This document shows, piece by piece, positions 25,316-34,406 of a stretch of DNA of 64,000 nt. Position 1 is the stretch's first letter; each line of letters begins with the position of its first letter. The notes below the pieces were generated by a model. That model searched no databases. It was not told where the DNA came from and saw nothing but the letters and a program-made list of their open reading frames with translations. The stretch lies in assembly GCF_900102535.1 (NCBI RefSeq), contig NZ_FNBP01000012.1, positions 1-64,000 of the forward strand. Direction: 5' to 3'. Source of the stretch: Sulfitobacter delicatus (lineage in GTDB: Bacteria > Pseudomonadota > Alphaproteobacteria > Rhodobacterales > Rhodobacteraceae). A program made the translations under genes and the position numbers.

Positions 25316-26299
25316 ATGGACAGTACCGCAAGCCTGAATGAATATATGGCCGCGATCATCGAAAGCTCGGATGATGCGATCATCACCAAAAACCTCGATG
25401 GTGTCATCAGGACATGGAACCGCGGTGCGGAACGTCTGTTTGGCTATTCGGCTGAAGAGGCCACCGGTCAGCCGATCTTGATCCTAATCCCCGACGACCG
25501 TCTGCATGAGGAACAAGACATCATCGCCCGCCTGCGCCGCGGCGAGCGCATTCAGCATTTTGAAACGGTCCGCAAGCGCAAGGATGGCACTCTGGTGCCG
25601 ATCTCGCTCACGATCTCTCCGGTTCGCAATGGCGGGGGTGAGGTAATTGGTGCGTCCAAAATCGCGCGGGATATCACCCAGCAGATCGAAGCAACCGAAC
25701 GCCAGAAACTGCTGCTTGCCGAGATGCGGCACCGTGTGGGCAATTGCTTTGCCGTCGCAGGCAGCCTGATCTCCGTCACCGCGCGTCAGGTGGACACCTC
25801 CAAAGAACTGGCGCGTGTCATGCGAGACCGGCTGATGGCTTTATCGTCGGCGCATCGGTTGGCTGTCGCCGATCCGACAGGAAAGACCGCGCCGCCAACC
25901 TCCCTAGAGAAGTTATTGCACTCCATTGTGACGCCCTTTGCCGGGGAACGTACTGTCGACTATGACATTGAGAAAATCTGTATCGTTCCCGAGGCGCTGA
26001 CCTCGCTCGCGCTGATCCTCTACGAACTCTGCACAAATGCAGCCAAATACGGCGCCTTTGCTCAGAGTGACGGCAGCCTCGCGCTGCGTGCGTATAGAGA
26101 CGGCGACAGGCTGCTGATCAAATGGAACGAGAGCTGTCACATCGATCCGGAAGCAATGAACAAGGAGGGTTTTGGCACGCGCATGTGTCAGGACGTGGCG
26201 CGTTCGTCGCTGGGTGGCTCGATCACGCGGAAGTTCAAAGCTACGGGCCTTTGCGCGAAGATCGATCTTGAAATGCGCAGATTGGAATCGACTGAATAA
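25316..26299 (+). CDS. PAS-domain HWE/HisKA_2-type sensor histidine kinase
   Basis: The 327-residue soluble kinase has one PAS domain (about 8-125: SSDDAIITKNLDGVIRTWNRGAERLFGYS) and a kinase core with phospho-acceptor His139 in LLAEMRHRVGNCFAV. The ATPase part has the ELCTNAAKYGAF N-box and a shortened G-box region (KEGFGTRMCQDVAR). This is the compact kinase form used by general-stress or light-sensing pathways in alphaproteobacteria. No membrane segment and no response regulator is adjacent. Its 3' end is followed immediately by the terminator of the convergent PepSY gene. Confidence 0.87.
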   Translation: MDSTASLNEYMAAIIESSDDAIITKNLDGVIRTWNRGAERLFGYSAEEATGQPILILIPDDRLHEEQDIIARLRRGERIQHFETVRKRKDGTLVPISLTISPVRNGGGEVIGASKIARDITQQIEATERQKLLLAEMRHRVGNCFAVAGSLISVTARQVDTSKELARVMRDRLMALSSAHRLAVADPTGKTAPPTSLEKLLHSIVTPFAGERTVDYDIEKICIVPEALTSLALILYELCTNAAKYGAFAQSDGSLALRAYRDGDRLLIKWNESCHIDPEAMNKEGFGTRMCQDVARSSLGGSITRKFKATGLCAKIDLEMRRLESTE

Positions 26300-26328
26300 A
26301 AAACGGCTGGCAAAATGTTTGCCAGCCG
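26297..26328 (-). terminator. Rho-independent terminator of the PepSY gene
   Basis: An 11-bp stem CGGCTGGCAAA/TTTGCCAGCCG with a 3-nt loop, read on the minus strand, is followed by TTTTTT. The T-run overlaps the end of the kinase gene on the other strand. Confidence 0.88.
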
Positions 26329-26352
26329 CGAATTGGTTAAGACTGGCTCCAA

Positions 26353-26883
26353 TTAGCCAGCGTCAGTCAGACTTTCGCCAGTTGCGGCATCGATTAGAAG
26401 CTCGCGCTCACCCGAAGCATCGGTCAACTCAATCTCATAGACCATGCGACCATCTTCTTCTTCGAGCGACAGTTCTTCGATCCGGGTGCCGTCAGTCGCT
26501 TCCAACTCGGTCAGTGCCTGCATCAGGCTATCACCCGACTGGCCCGCCGCGCGGAGCTCGTCTTTCTGGAACAGCCCGCTGAGGAAGCCTGTCAGCTGCT
26601 CTTCGGACTGCGAAATGACTTCGCCGCTTTGAGCGTCGACAGTGACTTCATAGACGTCTGACCCTTTGACCATGTCAATCTCGTAGATCAGTGCGCCGTC
26701 TTCAGTCTCGATTTCGGCTTCAAGCACGCCGCCGTCGATCTGACCACGGGCTGCTTCGATGGCACGGGTCATCGCCACAGCTTCGGCTTTGACCGAAGTG
26801 TCGGGGGTCGCGGCGTCTTGTGCCAGAACCGAGGCCGGGGCCAAAAGGAAGGTGGCGGCGAGTGCGGTAAATTGCTGTCGCAT
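26353..26883 (-). CDS. Periplasmic protein with two PepSY domains
   Basis: The 176-residue protein has a signal peptide (about 1-21, ASVLAQ) and two tandem PepSY units: GVLEAEIETEDGALIYEIDMVKGSDVYEVTVDAQSGEVIS and RIEELSLEEEDGRMVYEIELTDASGERELLIDAATGE. PepSY domains often inhibit proteases or bind their propeptides. It is very acidic. It ends at a strong terminator and is transcribed alone. Confidence 0.87.
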   Translation of the reverse strand: MRQQFTALAATFLLAPASVLAQDAATPDTSVKAEAVAMTRAIEAARGQIDGGVLEAEIETEDGALIYEIDMVKGSDVYEVTVDAQSGEVISQSEEQLTGFLSGLFQKDELRAAGQSGDSLMQALTELEATDGTRIEELSLEEEDGRMVYEIELTDASGERELLIDAATGESLTDAG

Positions 26884-26997
26884 ATGTTGTCTCCTGTCTC
26901 AGTGTACGTCTTTGGCAATCGACCCTAAGGGGGCCATCTGCCTCTCAGGTTCAACACTTAGGAGAGAGCGCTGTTCCATAATGCTCGACAGCCATGC

Positions 26998-28575
26998 CTA
27001 GTCTGCGAACAAATGCTCAGTCTGGGCGATCTCGCGCGCTCTATCTTCGGGGATCATCAGAAACTGGCTGAGGGCGGCGGCGTTGCTCTCTACGTCAGCC
27101 ATTTCGCGCAGGCAGTTGTAGTTCTCAAATTGTGCGTCGCGAATGCGGTCGATCTCATGCAGCATATCGCCGCGGATGGTGGGCAGAAGCCGTGTCAGCG
27201 TTTCTTGCGAGGTTTGATCCCCCGCCAGCCCCGAGCGCATGGCATGGCCGGTCAGATACTCATCCGACAGCAGGCATTCGATCTCGAGCATACGGGTGAT
27301 GGATCGGTCTGAAGCGAAATCATGCAGCAGATCGAGGTTTGCCGGGTCCATACAGACGATCAGACGGTCCGTCTCGTAATAGTCGAACAACATCCGCATC
27401 AGGGCGCGGCGGTGTCGGGTGCGTTTTTCTAACGTGGTCTGGATGCCGCCCAAATCCGCCAACGGCGTGTTCTCTTCGCTGAAGAGATATTCAATCGCCG
27501 GCACATTGGTCACCTGCCGGATACGCTCCAATACCCGTTTGGCCACGTCCCATTTCTTGCAGATAACGATTAACAACTCGCGCTCGCGGCCCAGCGTCGC
27601 TTCCGTTTCCCAAAAGCGCGTGGCAAAGCGCCGCCCGATCCGTCCACGTCCCGTAAGAAAGTCGAACAGGCTCCGGCCTTCATTGCTGATCTGAAACTGC
27701 ACCCCTCGTGCGGCATAGAGCAGGCCGAGGCGTCGCTTGAGATCTTTTGCCTCGGGGCTGATCTTGCGGGCAAAGAGGTAATTCTGGCTAAGCAGCAGGT
27801 CATAGTGATCGTTGTAGAAGGTCACCGGCATGCCGTAATCGGTGAACATCAAAAAGGTCAGGCTGCGGCCCTCAATCTCCGCTTCAGGGACGAGGTGGCG
27901 CACCAGTGTTTGGAAAAACGTCTCATCCGGAATCCACGTTGTCCGGAAAAAGCGCATGACATCGCGGCGTTGTTTCACAAAATCCAGCAGCCATTCGACC
28001 GTACGGCGCCGGAGGCACCACCATTGGCTTCCGATGTGAATTTGCAGATCAGCCGGGATCTTGCGGGTGAGCCCGAGGCGCTTTTGCACTTCGAACATGC
28101 CATAGAACAGCTTGCGCTGCGTGCGCTCGTTGAACCAGTGGCGGTAGATCAGCCGCTCTTCTTTCCAGCCCGTCTTGATCCAATTGCTGTTGAAGTAATC
28201 CACGCTTTCGATGAAGTCGCGGTCATTCTCATCCAGAAACTGATGTGTGTATTCTGCCGACTTAATGGCCATACAGTCACCCGAAAGCATGTAGAAATGC
28301 GTCGCGCGTGGGAAATCTTCGACCGCTGCGCGCAGGGCGTGCAGGGTGGCTTGGACCAAAGACCACTCTCCCCAACCGCAACGGATACGTCTGCGCGCGA
28401 ATGTGACATTCGGGTTATCAGCTAATGTGTCGGAAATTTTCTGGAATGCTGCGGCGTCAGAGGAGGCGTCAAAGTGGATCGCTATATAATCGCCCACCGC
28501 CGTAAGCCGTTCCGCCTGCCGTATAATGGCATCCGGATCCTTGTGGCACAGCAGGATATAGGCAATTTTAGCCAT
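26998..28575 (-). CDS. GT14-like beta-1,6-N-acetylglucosaminyltransferase with long C-terminal domain
   Basis: The 525-residue protein starts with the Branch/core-2-type glycosyltransferase pattern: AYILLCHKDPDAIIRQAERL, YIAIHFDAS, GWGEWSLVQATLHAL, FYMLSGDCMAIKSAEY (about 95-115) and later IGSQWWCLRRRTVEWLL and WIPDETFFQTLV. The C-terminal 230 residues resemble a domain found fused to this enzyme in Roseobacter relatives; I cannot assign it a reaction. It probably transfers a sugar to a surface or exported glycan. It is divergent from a sulfotransferase gene, which supports a role in making a modified polysaccharide. Confidence 0.82.
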   Translation of the reverse strand: MAKIAYILLCHKDPDAIIRQAERLTAVGDYIAIHFDASSDAAAFQKISDTLADNPNVTFARRRIRCGWGEWSLVQATLHALRAAVEDFPRATHFYMLSGDCMAIKSAEYTHQFLDENDRDFIESVDYFNSNWIKTGWKEERLIYRHWFNERTQRKLFYGMFEVQKRLGLTRKIPADLQIHIGSQWWCLRRRTVEWLLDFVKQRRDVMRFFRTTWIPDETFFQTLVRHLVPEAEIEGRSLTFLMFTDYGMPVTFYNDHYDLLLSQNYLFARKISPEAKDLKRRLGLLYAARGVQFQISNEGRSLFDFLTGRGRIGRRFATRFWETEATLGRERELLIVICKKWDVAKRVLERIRQVTNVPAIEYLFSEENTPLADLGGIQTTLEKRTRHRRALMRMLFDYYETDRLIVCMDPANLDLLHDFASDRSITRMLEIECLLSDEYLTGHAMRSGLAGDQTSQETLTRLLPTIRGDMLHEIDRIRDAQFENYNCLREMADVESNAAALSQFLMIPEDRAREIAQTEHLFAD

Positions 28576-28732
28576 GCAGAGTTCCGAAAGCCCTTCTCTT
28601 ATGGCCCGCCACCTCGGACCGTTTACCTAGTTATTCGTGAAGACAGATTGAATAAACAGCATTTCTTTGCTTTTTTACGCCAACGCCAAACTGTTGCTCA
28701 AGACAGTCAGCGCCAGCAGGAGGCAAGAAAGC

Positions 28733-29551
28733 ATGGGTTTTCCCGGAACATGGATGACGAAGAGCGAGAGCATGGTGTACCGCGTGGTGCCCAAATGCGC
28801 CTGCTCGACGATCGGTCAGATCATGTATTATTCAGACCAGGGCGAATTTTTCGACGGGGACATCCACGACGCGAAAGCGGGTATTCACAAATGGGCGCTC
28901 GACGAGTCGCAGGGGCCGATCACCGAAAATGTGTCCGGGCATAAGTCCCTCGCCTTTACGTGCGTGCGCAACCCATACACCCGCGTTCTGTCGTCCTTCT
29001 TTGACAAAATTTGCGGCATCCAGCGCAACGGTAAGCGTTACCGCGGCAACCTCGTCCCGCTTCTGGTGCAAAAATACGGGATCGAAGTTGGCGGCGATGA
29101 CGGCAAGCAGGAGTTCGACCAGATCGCCAGCTTCCGGCGCTTCTTGCTCTTTGCGCGCGACACGATCCGCTGGCGGCGCCCAATGGACCCAGACATTCAC
29201 TGGTCTGCAGTCTCGGGCCATGTCAGCACCTTCATCATCAACGGCGGCAAATACGATCAGATCTTCTGGACGGAACAGTTCAACGACGGCATGCAAAAGG
29301 TGCTCGATGCAGTAGATACGCCGCATAAGGTAGACCTTGCGGCGATCCCTCGATTTAACGAAAGCGAAGGACACGGCCCCAAGCGCGCGCATCCGGTGGA
29401 GGACTACTTTGACGATCTGTCGATGCATCTGATGCGCGAGATCTACAAGCGTGACTTCGATCTGTTCAAGTATGACTTCGACAATCCGGGGAATAAGCTG
29501 CCGATTGGAGAGATTGATCTTGATGAAGTGCACGCCAAGCTCGGCGACTGA
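28733..29551 (+). CDS. Sulfotransferase family 2 protein
   Basis: The 272-residue protein carries a 5'-phosphosulfate loop ([12 protein letters not shown], about 19-30) and the 3'-phosphate-binding segment [18 protein letters not shown] (about 75-92), the two PAPS-binding elements of carbohydrate sulfotransferases. The ATG at 28733 has AGGAGG nine bases upstream, excluding the TTG at 28667. Sulfated surface glycans are known from marine bacteria. It is divergent from the glycosyltransferase gene, 157 bp apart, and the pair likely acts on one glycan. Confidence 0.87.
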   Translation: MGFPGTWMTKSESMVYRVVPKCACSTIGQIMYYSDQGEFFDGDIHDAKAGIHKWALDESQGPITENVSGHKSLAFTCVRNPYTRVLSSFFDKICGIQRNGKRYRGNLVPLLVQKYGIEVGGDDGKQEFDQIASFRRFLLFARDTIRWRRPMDPDIHWSAVSGHVSTFIINGGKYDQIFWTEQFNDGMQKVLDAVDTPHKVDLAAIPRFNESEGHGPKRAHPVEDYFDDLSMHLMREIYKRDFDLFKYDFDNPGNKLPIGEIDLDEVHAKLGD

Positions 29552-29598
29552 ACGGTCGCATCTTGCACCGGGGCGGGGCGCGCTCTACATGCTTTGGC

Positions 29599-30087
29599 AT
29601 GTCACAGGTCAAATCCAGCTCCAAATCCGATCCGAACTACAAGGTGATCGCCGAAAACCGCCGTGCGCGGTTTGATTACGCGATCGAAGAAGACATCGAA
29701 TGCGGCATTATCCTTGAAGGCTCCGAGGTTAAATCCCTGCGCGAAGGCGGGGCGAATATCGCCGAGAGCTATGCCGCGGTGGAGGACGGTGAGCTGTGGT
29801 TGGTGAACTCCTATGTGGCGCCTTATCGTCAGGCCAAGACCTTCCAGCATGAGGAACGCCGCCGCCGTAAGTTGCTGGTGAGCCGCAAGCAGTTGGCGGA
29901 CCTGTGGAACGCGACGCAGCGCAAGGGCATGACGCTGGTGCCGCTGGTGATGTATTTCAATCATCGCGGCATGGCGAAGATCAAGATCGGTGTGGCCAAG
30001 GGTAAGAAGCTGCATGACAAGCGCGAGACAGCGGCCAAGCGCGATTGGTCGCGGCAAAAGCAGCGGTTACTGAAAGACCACGGCTGA
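29599..30087 (+). CDS. smpB: SsrA-binding protein SmpB
   Basis: SmpB binds tmRNA and brings it to stalled ribosomes for trans-translation. The 162-residue protein shows [64 protein letters not shown] and a basic tail ([25 protein letters not shown]) that helps decode in the A site. Length and order are typical. No clear ribosome site precedes the ATG at 29599. No tmRNA gene is visible nearby. Confidence 0.96.
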   Translation: MSQVKSSSKSDPNYKVIAENRRARFDYAIEEDIECGIILEGSEVKSLREGGANIAESYAAVEDGELWLVNSYVAPYRQAKTFQHEERRRRKLLVSRKQLADLWNATQRKGMTLVPLVMYFNHRGMAKIKIGVAKGKKLHDKRETAAKRDWSRQKQRLLKDHG

Positions 30088-30127
30088 TACTCGCGGCAGG
30101 CCCGGGACAAGCCGCAGGCGCCGGGCC

Positions 30128-30156
30128 ATCGCCTGCCCGCCCCCCGGGTAGGCGAT
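30128..30156 (+). terminator. Hairpin downstream of smpB
   Basis: A long interrupted stem (ATCGCCT/AGGCGAT enclosing CCCG/CGGG) lies 41 bp after the smpB stop and is followed by only two T residues. It is a plausible but weak terminator. The rest of the gap to 30343 holds GC-rich sequence with nothing else recognisable. Confidence 0.4.
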
Positions 30157-30343
30157 TTGGTGAAGCTAGGCGCAACTTCGCGAACGCACACCACAGCTGA
30201 GCCATAAAGTGGCATAAGGCGACGCTGGATCGCCGACCCGCGGGCAGTCGATAGCCCTCCTTACCCCTCTCGCACCCCTTCCACTTGCCAGTACCCCCCG
30301 CCGGTTATAGTCAGAGGCAACGCCCGCGACGAAGGAGGCCCCA

Positions 30344-31198
30344 ATGGCCGACGATCCCAAGACATTGGTTTCAACCGACTGGTTGGCTCAGCACCTGAAA
30401 GACCCCGACCTGCGCATCCTTGATGCCTCGTGGTATCTGCCCGACGCCGGGCGCGACCCGGAGGCCGAGTATGACGCGGCCCATATCCCCGGCGCGCGGT
30501 TCTTTGACATTGATGACATCTCGGACGCCCGTTCCGACCTGCCCCATATGGCCCCCCCGATCGAAAAATTCATGTCCCGCCTGCGGGCCATGGGCGTGGG
30601 CGATGGGCATCAGGTCGTGGTCTATGACGGCGCGGGGCTGATGTCCGCCGCACGTGTCTGGTGGCTCTTCCGCCTCATGGGGCAGGAAAACGTCGCCGTG
30701 CTCGATGGGGGTCTGCCGAAATGGCAGGCCGAAGACCGCCCGACCGAGGACATGCCCCCCGTCCCCCGCGACCGCCACATGACCGTGCGCTTCCAAAACC
30801 AACTGGTCCGCGATGTGACGCAAGTGGCCCATGCCTCCAAACTGGGCGATCCGCAGATCGTCGACGCCCGCGCCGCCGCCCGTTTCCGCGGCGATGCGCC
30901 CGAGCCCCGCGAAGGCCTGCGCGCAGGCCATATCCCCGGCGCGCGCAATGTGCCCTTCACCGAATTGCTCAATGACGACAAGACGATGAAGACGCCAGAG
31001 CAGACCCGCGCCATCTTCGAGGCCGCGGGCATCGACCTCGCCAAACCGGTCATCACCTCCTGCGGCTCGGGCATCACCGCCGCCGTGCTGGCGCTGGCGC
31101 TGGAGCGGATGGGGCACCGCAAATGGGCGCTCTATGACGGCTCTTGGGCCGAATGGGGCATGTTCCCCACCGTGCCTGTGGCCACCGGCGCAGCTTAA
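30344..31198 (+). CDS. sseA: 3-mercaptopyruvate/thiosulfate sulfurtransferase SseA
   Basis: The 284-residue protein has two rhodanese domains. The first (about 8-125) includes LRILDASWYLP and the second (about 150-280) carries catalytic Cys240 in SCGSGITAAV. The CGSGITA active loop is that of mercaptopyruvate sulfurtransferases rather than thiosulfate rhodaneses (CRxGx(R/T)). It moves sulfur from 3-mercaptopyruvate to thiols or cyanide. An AAGGAGG-type site precedes the ATG. An aminotransferase gene follows after 30 bp and could supply mercaptopyruvate by cysteine transamination. Confidence 0.93.
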   Translation: MADDPKTLVSTDWLAQHLKDPDLRILDASWYLPDAGRDPEAEYDAAHIPGARFFDIDDISDARSDLPHMAPPIEKFMSRLRAMGVGDGHQVVVYDGAGLMSAARVWWLFRLMGQENVAVLDGGLPKWQAEDRPTEDMPPVPRDRHMTVRFQNQLVRDVTQVAHASKLGDPQIVDARAAARFRGDAPEPREGLRAGHIPGARNVPFTELLNDDKTMKTPEQTRAIFEAAGIDLAKPVITSCGSGITAAVLALALERMGHRKWALYDGSWAEWGMFPTVPVATGAA

Positions 31199-31228
31199 CC
31201 AACTCAGATCATCCAACGGGAGACACCC

Positions 31229-32410
31229 ATGTTCGAGACGCTCAAGGCGCAACCCGCAGACAAGATCCTCGCCCTCGTGCAGGCCTACCGCGAAGACCCG
31301 CGCGACACCAAGATCGACCTCGGCGTCGGTGTCTATAAAGACGCCAGCGGCAACACCCCGATCATGCGCGCCGTGAAAGCCGCCGAGCAGCGCATCTGGG
31401 AAAGCCAAGATACGAAGGTTTACACCGGGCTGGCAGGCGATCCAGCCTATGCTGATGCGATGGCCGCCCTTGTGCTGGGGGACGCTGTGCCCCGCGGTTC
31501 CGTCGCCGCAGCAGCCACCCCCGGCGGGACCGGTGCGGTGCGTCAGGCCTTTGAGCTGGTACGCATGGCCAACCCCGAGGCGCGGGTCTTCGTGTCCGAC
31601 CCCACATGGCCAAACCACCTGTCGATCCTGTCCTATCTGGGCATGGAAGTGGTGAACTACCGCTATTTCGACAGCGAGACCGGCGGCGTGGCCTTCGACG
31701 GCATGATCGAAGACCTCAAGGCCGCCAAGAAGGGCGATGTGGTTCTGCTGCATGGCTGCTGTCACAACCCGACGGGCGCGAACCTCAACAGCGCCGAATG
31801 GGACGCGGTGATCGAGGTGCTGCAAAGCACCGGTGCCGTGCCGATGATCGACATCGCCTATCAGGGCTTTGGCGACGGGCTGGAAGCCGATGCGGCGGCG
31901 ACACGCAAAGTGGCGTCTTCGGTGCCGGAATGCCTGATCGCAGCGAGCTGCTCGAAAAACTTCGGCATCTACCGCGAGCGGACCGGCATCTTGATGATGG
32001 TTACCTCGGAAGCCGCTCAGGGGCTGAACCAAGCCACGCTGGCTTTCCTCAACCGCCAGAACTACAGCTTCCCGCCTGACCACGGTGCGCGGATCGTCTC
32101 GACCATTCTGAACGACGCTGAGTTGAAAGCCGACTGGATGGCCGAGCTTGAAGACGTGCGCAACGCCATGCTCGGCCTGCGCGAGCAACTGGCTGGCGAG
32201 TTGCAAAAACTCTCCGGCTCTGACCGCTTTGGCTTTTTGGCTCAACACCGCGGCATGTTCTCGCGCCTCGGCACCACGCCTGACAAGGTTGACGCACTGC
32301 GCGACAAGCACGGCATCTATATGGTTGGCGACAGCCGCATGAACATCGCAGGCCTGAACAGCGACAGCGTGCCAATCCTTGCCCGCGCGATCATCGACGT
32401 CGGTATCTAA
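31229..32410 (+). CDS. Aromatic/aspartate aminotransferase (class I, AspC/TyrB type)
   Basis: The 393-residue PLP enzyme has ADKILALVQAYREDPRDTKIDLGVGVYKD near the N-terminus, the LHGCCHNPTGANL cofactor segment, and PLP-binding Lys in SCSKNFGIYRERTG (about 247). This is the AspC/TyrB family, which transaminates aspartate or aromatic amino acids with 2-oxoglutarate. It follows sseA by 30 bp, with GGGAGAC before the ATG, so the two are probably co-transcribed. Substrate preference (Asp versus Tyr/Phe) cannot be read reliably. Confidence 0.92.
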   Translation: MFETLKAQPADKILALVQAYREDPRDTKIDLGVGVYKDASGNTPIMRAVKAAEQRIWESQDTKVYTGLAGDPAYADAMAALVLGDAVPRGSVAAAATPGGTGAVRQAFELVRMANPEARVFVSDPTWPNHLSILSYLGMEVVNYRYFDSETGGVAFDGMIEDLKAAKKGDVVLLHGCCHNPTGANLNSAEWDAVIEVLQSTGAVPMIDIAYQGFGDGLEADAAATRKVASSVPECLIAASCSKNFGIYRERTGILMMVTSEAAQGLNQATLAFLNRQNYSFPPDHGARIVSTILNDAELKADWMAELEDVRNAMLGLREQLAGELQKLSGSDRFGFLAQHRGMFSRLGTTPDKVDALRDKHGIYMVGDSRMNIAGLNSDSVPILARAIIDVGI

Positions 32411-32419
32411 ATCAAAAGT

Positions 32420-32443
32420 TCCGGGCGGTGCATACCGTCCGGA
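32420..32443 (+). terminator. Hairpin downstream of the aminotransferase gene
   Basis: A 10-bp stem TCCGGGCGGT/ACCGTCCGGA (one G-U pair) with a GCAT loop lies 9 bp after the stop. It lacks a T-run. Confidence 0.45.
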
Positions 32444-32635
32444 GCTCCTACTGGCCCCGCCGAGCGGCCCTCCCACAATGCCCTAACATCGCCTTATTTA
32501 CGGCCCAATCGAAACAGAACTTGGTCCGAAATCCGTGATTAGTTAAGATCGCGTAAAAAAAGAAGCATATTAGAGGCAGCAACCATTCTTATTTCAAGCA
32601 CCCCATGCGTCCTATTAGACGCATCCATACCTGCC

Positions 32636-34348
32636 GTGCAGTTGGTCTATGTGACCATCCTGCTGGTTGCTGTGCTGGGCTTCTGGGTCCGCAGCCACAG
32701 CAGCATGCCGGGCAAACATTGGTACCTTCTGGCCAGTTTCGCGATGGTCTGGTGGATGCTTTCCGTCGGGCTGGAGCTATCGACACATTCTATTGATTGC
32801 GCTTTGACCATCGGCATTGGCGCTTGGGTCGGAATCGTTTTGCTGCCGACCTTTTGGGCCTTTTTCCTCTACGAATATGCTCTCGGCGCCAAAGTGCCGC
32901 GCTGGATCTTCCGCATCACAGTGTTCGTCGCACCGGTGCTAATTACGTCGGCTGCAGCCACCACGGGCTGGCATCAGGCCTTTTACGGCCCCGAAACGCG
33001 GCTCGTCACCGACAGCGGCGCGCCTTATGTCTACTTTGACCATGGCCCGCTGTTCTATGTGGCCATCAGTTATCTCTATTTCGTTATCATGTCGGCCATC
33101 ATCATCACCGGCCGCGCGGTGCAGAACGCCAACCCGGCGGTACGGAGCTTTTTCCTCAAACTGTTTGCCGGAACGATCATTCCGGTAGCGGCGAATCTGT
33201 CCTATCTGATCGGCGACTTCCGCCTCTTCGGCTCGGATCCCACGCCGTTCTCATTCGCTCTGTCGCTCATTCTGGTCGCTTGGCTGATTGCCGATAACCG
33301 CTGGGTCGATGTCAACGCGATCGCGCGCGAACTGCTGTTCTACAACACGACCGACCCCGTGCTCGTGCTCGACCCTCGCGGCCGCACGATTGAGACAAAC
33401 CCAGCCGCGGGCGAGTTGCTCAAAGAAAGCGATACTGCGGGCGTCTCCCCACTGGAAGCAGGCGAGTTGGGCGATGTGATTCGACATCTGGTGAAAAACA
33501 ATGCCCTCCCGGATGTAACGGACATACAGATGGGCAAGCGCCACTTCGCAGTGCGGGCGCATGTGATTTCGCTCGGCGAAGGTCAGAAGCAGCTCGGTTG
33601 GGCCGTGGCCCTACTGGACGTAACCACGCAGAAAATCGCAGCGCAAAAGGCCATCGCAGCCGAACAGATGCAGACCCAATTCCTTGCCACCGTCAGTCAC
33701 GAACTGCGCACGCCTCTTACGGTAATCAACGGGTCCTTGGGCCTGCTGGCGCGCGGCTCCAAGCTGAAAGAGGCGCAGCGAGAGCACCTGCTGGACCGGG
33801 CGACGAGCAATGTCGCAACACTGACCAAACTGGTGAATGACCTGATTGATACCCAGAGCCTCAGCACCGGCGAGTTCACCATGGAGTTCAGCGAATGCGA
33901 CCTCGGGACGCTCGTCTCTGACGCGACGGCCAGTGCGGAGAGCCTGCAGCCGGATAAGAACATCCGCTTTGGCTACCAACGTATCAACGAACATCTCATG
34001 GTACGCGCTGACCGAGAGCGGCTGGGACAGGTGCTGAGCAATGTCCTGTCTAACGCGGTGAAATTCTCGGCGCCTGGTGGCTCGGTCGAGGTCGCATTGG
34101 GTCGTGAGGCGGACAAGGCGATCATCACGGTGGCCGACGCAGGCTGTGGCATTCCGCCAAATTCCGAGAACAAGGTCTTCGCACCGTTTTCGCAATTGGA
34201 CGGCTCGGACACGAAAACCGCCTATGGCAGCGGGTTGGGCATGCATATCTCACGCCAGATTCTGGATCGCCACGGGGGCAGCATCCGATATGTCAGTGCG
34301 CCCGGTGTCGGCACCACCTTCACGATTGCTTTGCCACTCGCCGCTTAA
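32636..34348 (+). CDS. Membrane sensor histidine kinase with N-terminal 7TM domain
   Basis: The 570-residue protein has about seven N-terminal helices (residues 3-220) in the pattern of the histidine-kinase N-terminal 7TM domain, then a PAS-like region (about 228-330; VLVLDPRGRTIETNPAAGELL), a HisKA dimerisation helix with the acceptor His in VSHELRTPLTVI (about 357), and an HATPase with NVLSNAVKFS, VADAGCGIP and YGSGLGMHISRQI. The start is GTG at 32636, kept because the first helix begins right after it. No response regulator is adjacent, so the partner is encoded elsewhere. The ligand is unknown. Confidence 0.88.
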   Translation: MQLVYVTILLVAVLGFWVRSHSSMPGKHWYLLASFAMVWWMLSVGLELSTHSIDCALTIGIGAWVGIVLLPTFWAFFLYEYALGAKVPRWIFRITVFVAPVLITSAAATTGWHQAFYGPETRLVTDSGAPYVYFDHGPLFYVAISYLYFVIMSAIIITGRAVQNANPAVRSFFLKLFAGTIIPVAANLSYLIGDFRLFGSDPTPFSFALSLILVAWLIADNRWVDVNAIARELLFYNTTDPVLVLDPRGRTIETNPAAGELLKESDTAGVSPLEAGELGDVIRHLVKNNALPDVTDIQMGKRHFAVRAHVISLGEGQKQLGWAVALLDVTTQKIAAQKAIAAEQMQTQFLATVSHELRTPLTVINGSLGLLARGSKLKEAQREHLLDRATSNVATLTKLVNDLIDTQSLSTGEFTMEFSECDLGTLVSDATASAESLQPDKNIRFGYQRINEHLMVRADRERLGQVLSNVLSNAVKFSAPGGSVEVALGREADKAIITVADAGCGIPPNSENKVFAPFSQLDGSDTKTAYGSGLGMHISRQILDRHGGSIRYVSAPGVGTTFTIALPLAA

Positions 34349-34354
34349 CGCAAA

Positions 34355-34386
34355 ACCGCCCGGCCACTGAAGGCCGGGCGGTTCTT
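34355..34386. terminator. Bidirectional Rho-independent terminator
   Basis: An 11-bp stem ACCGCCCGGCC/GGCCGGGCGGT with a 6-nt loop separates the convergent kinase and ammonium transporter genes. TCTTTG follows on the plus strand and TTTTG on the minus strand. Confidence 0.9.
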
Positions 34387-34406
34387 TGTTGTACGAATGC
34401 CGGGGC

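Noticed and set aside
30371..32476. Long minus-strand open frame (701 codons) across sseA and the aminotransferase gene
   Set aside because: It is exactly antisense to two well-supported genes, has no recognisable domain, and is explained by the high GC content and codon bias that keep the opposite strand free of stop codons.
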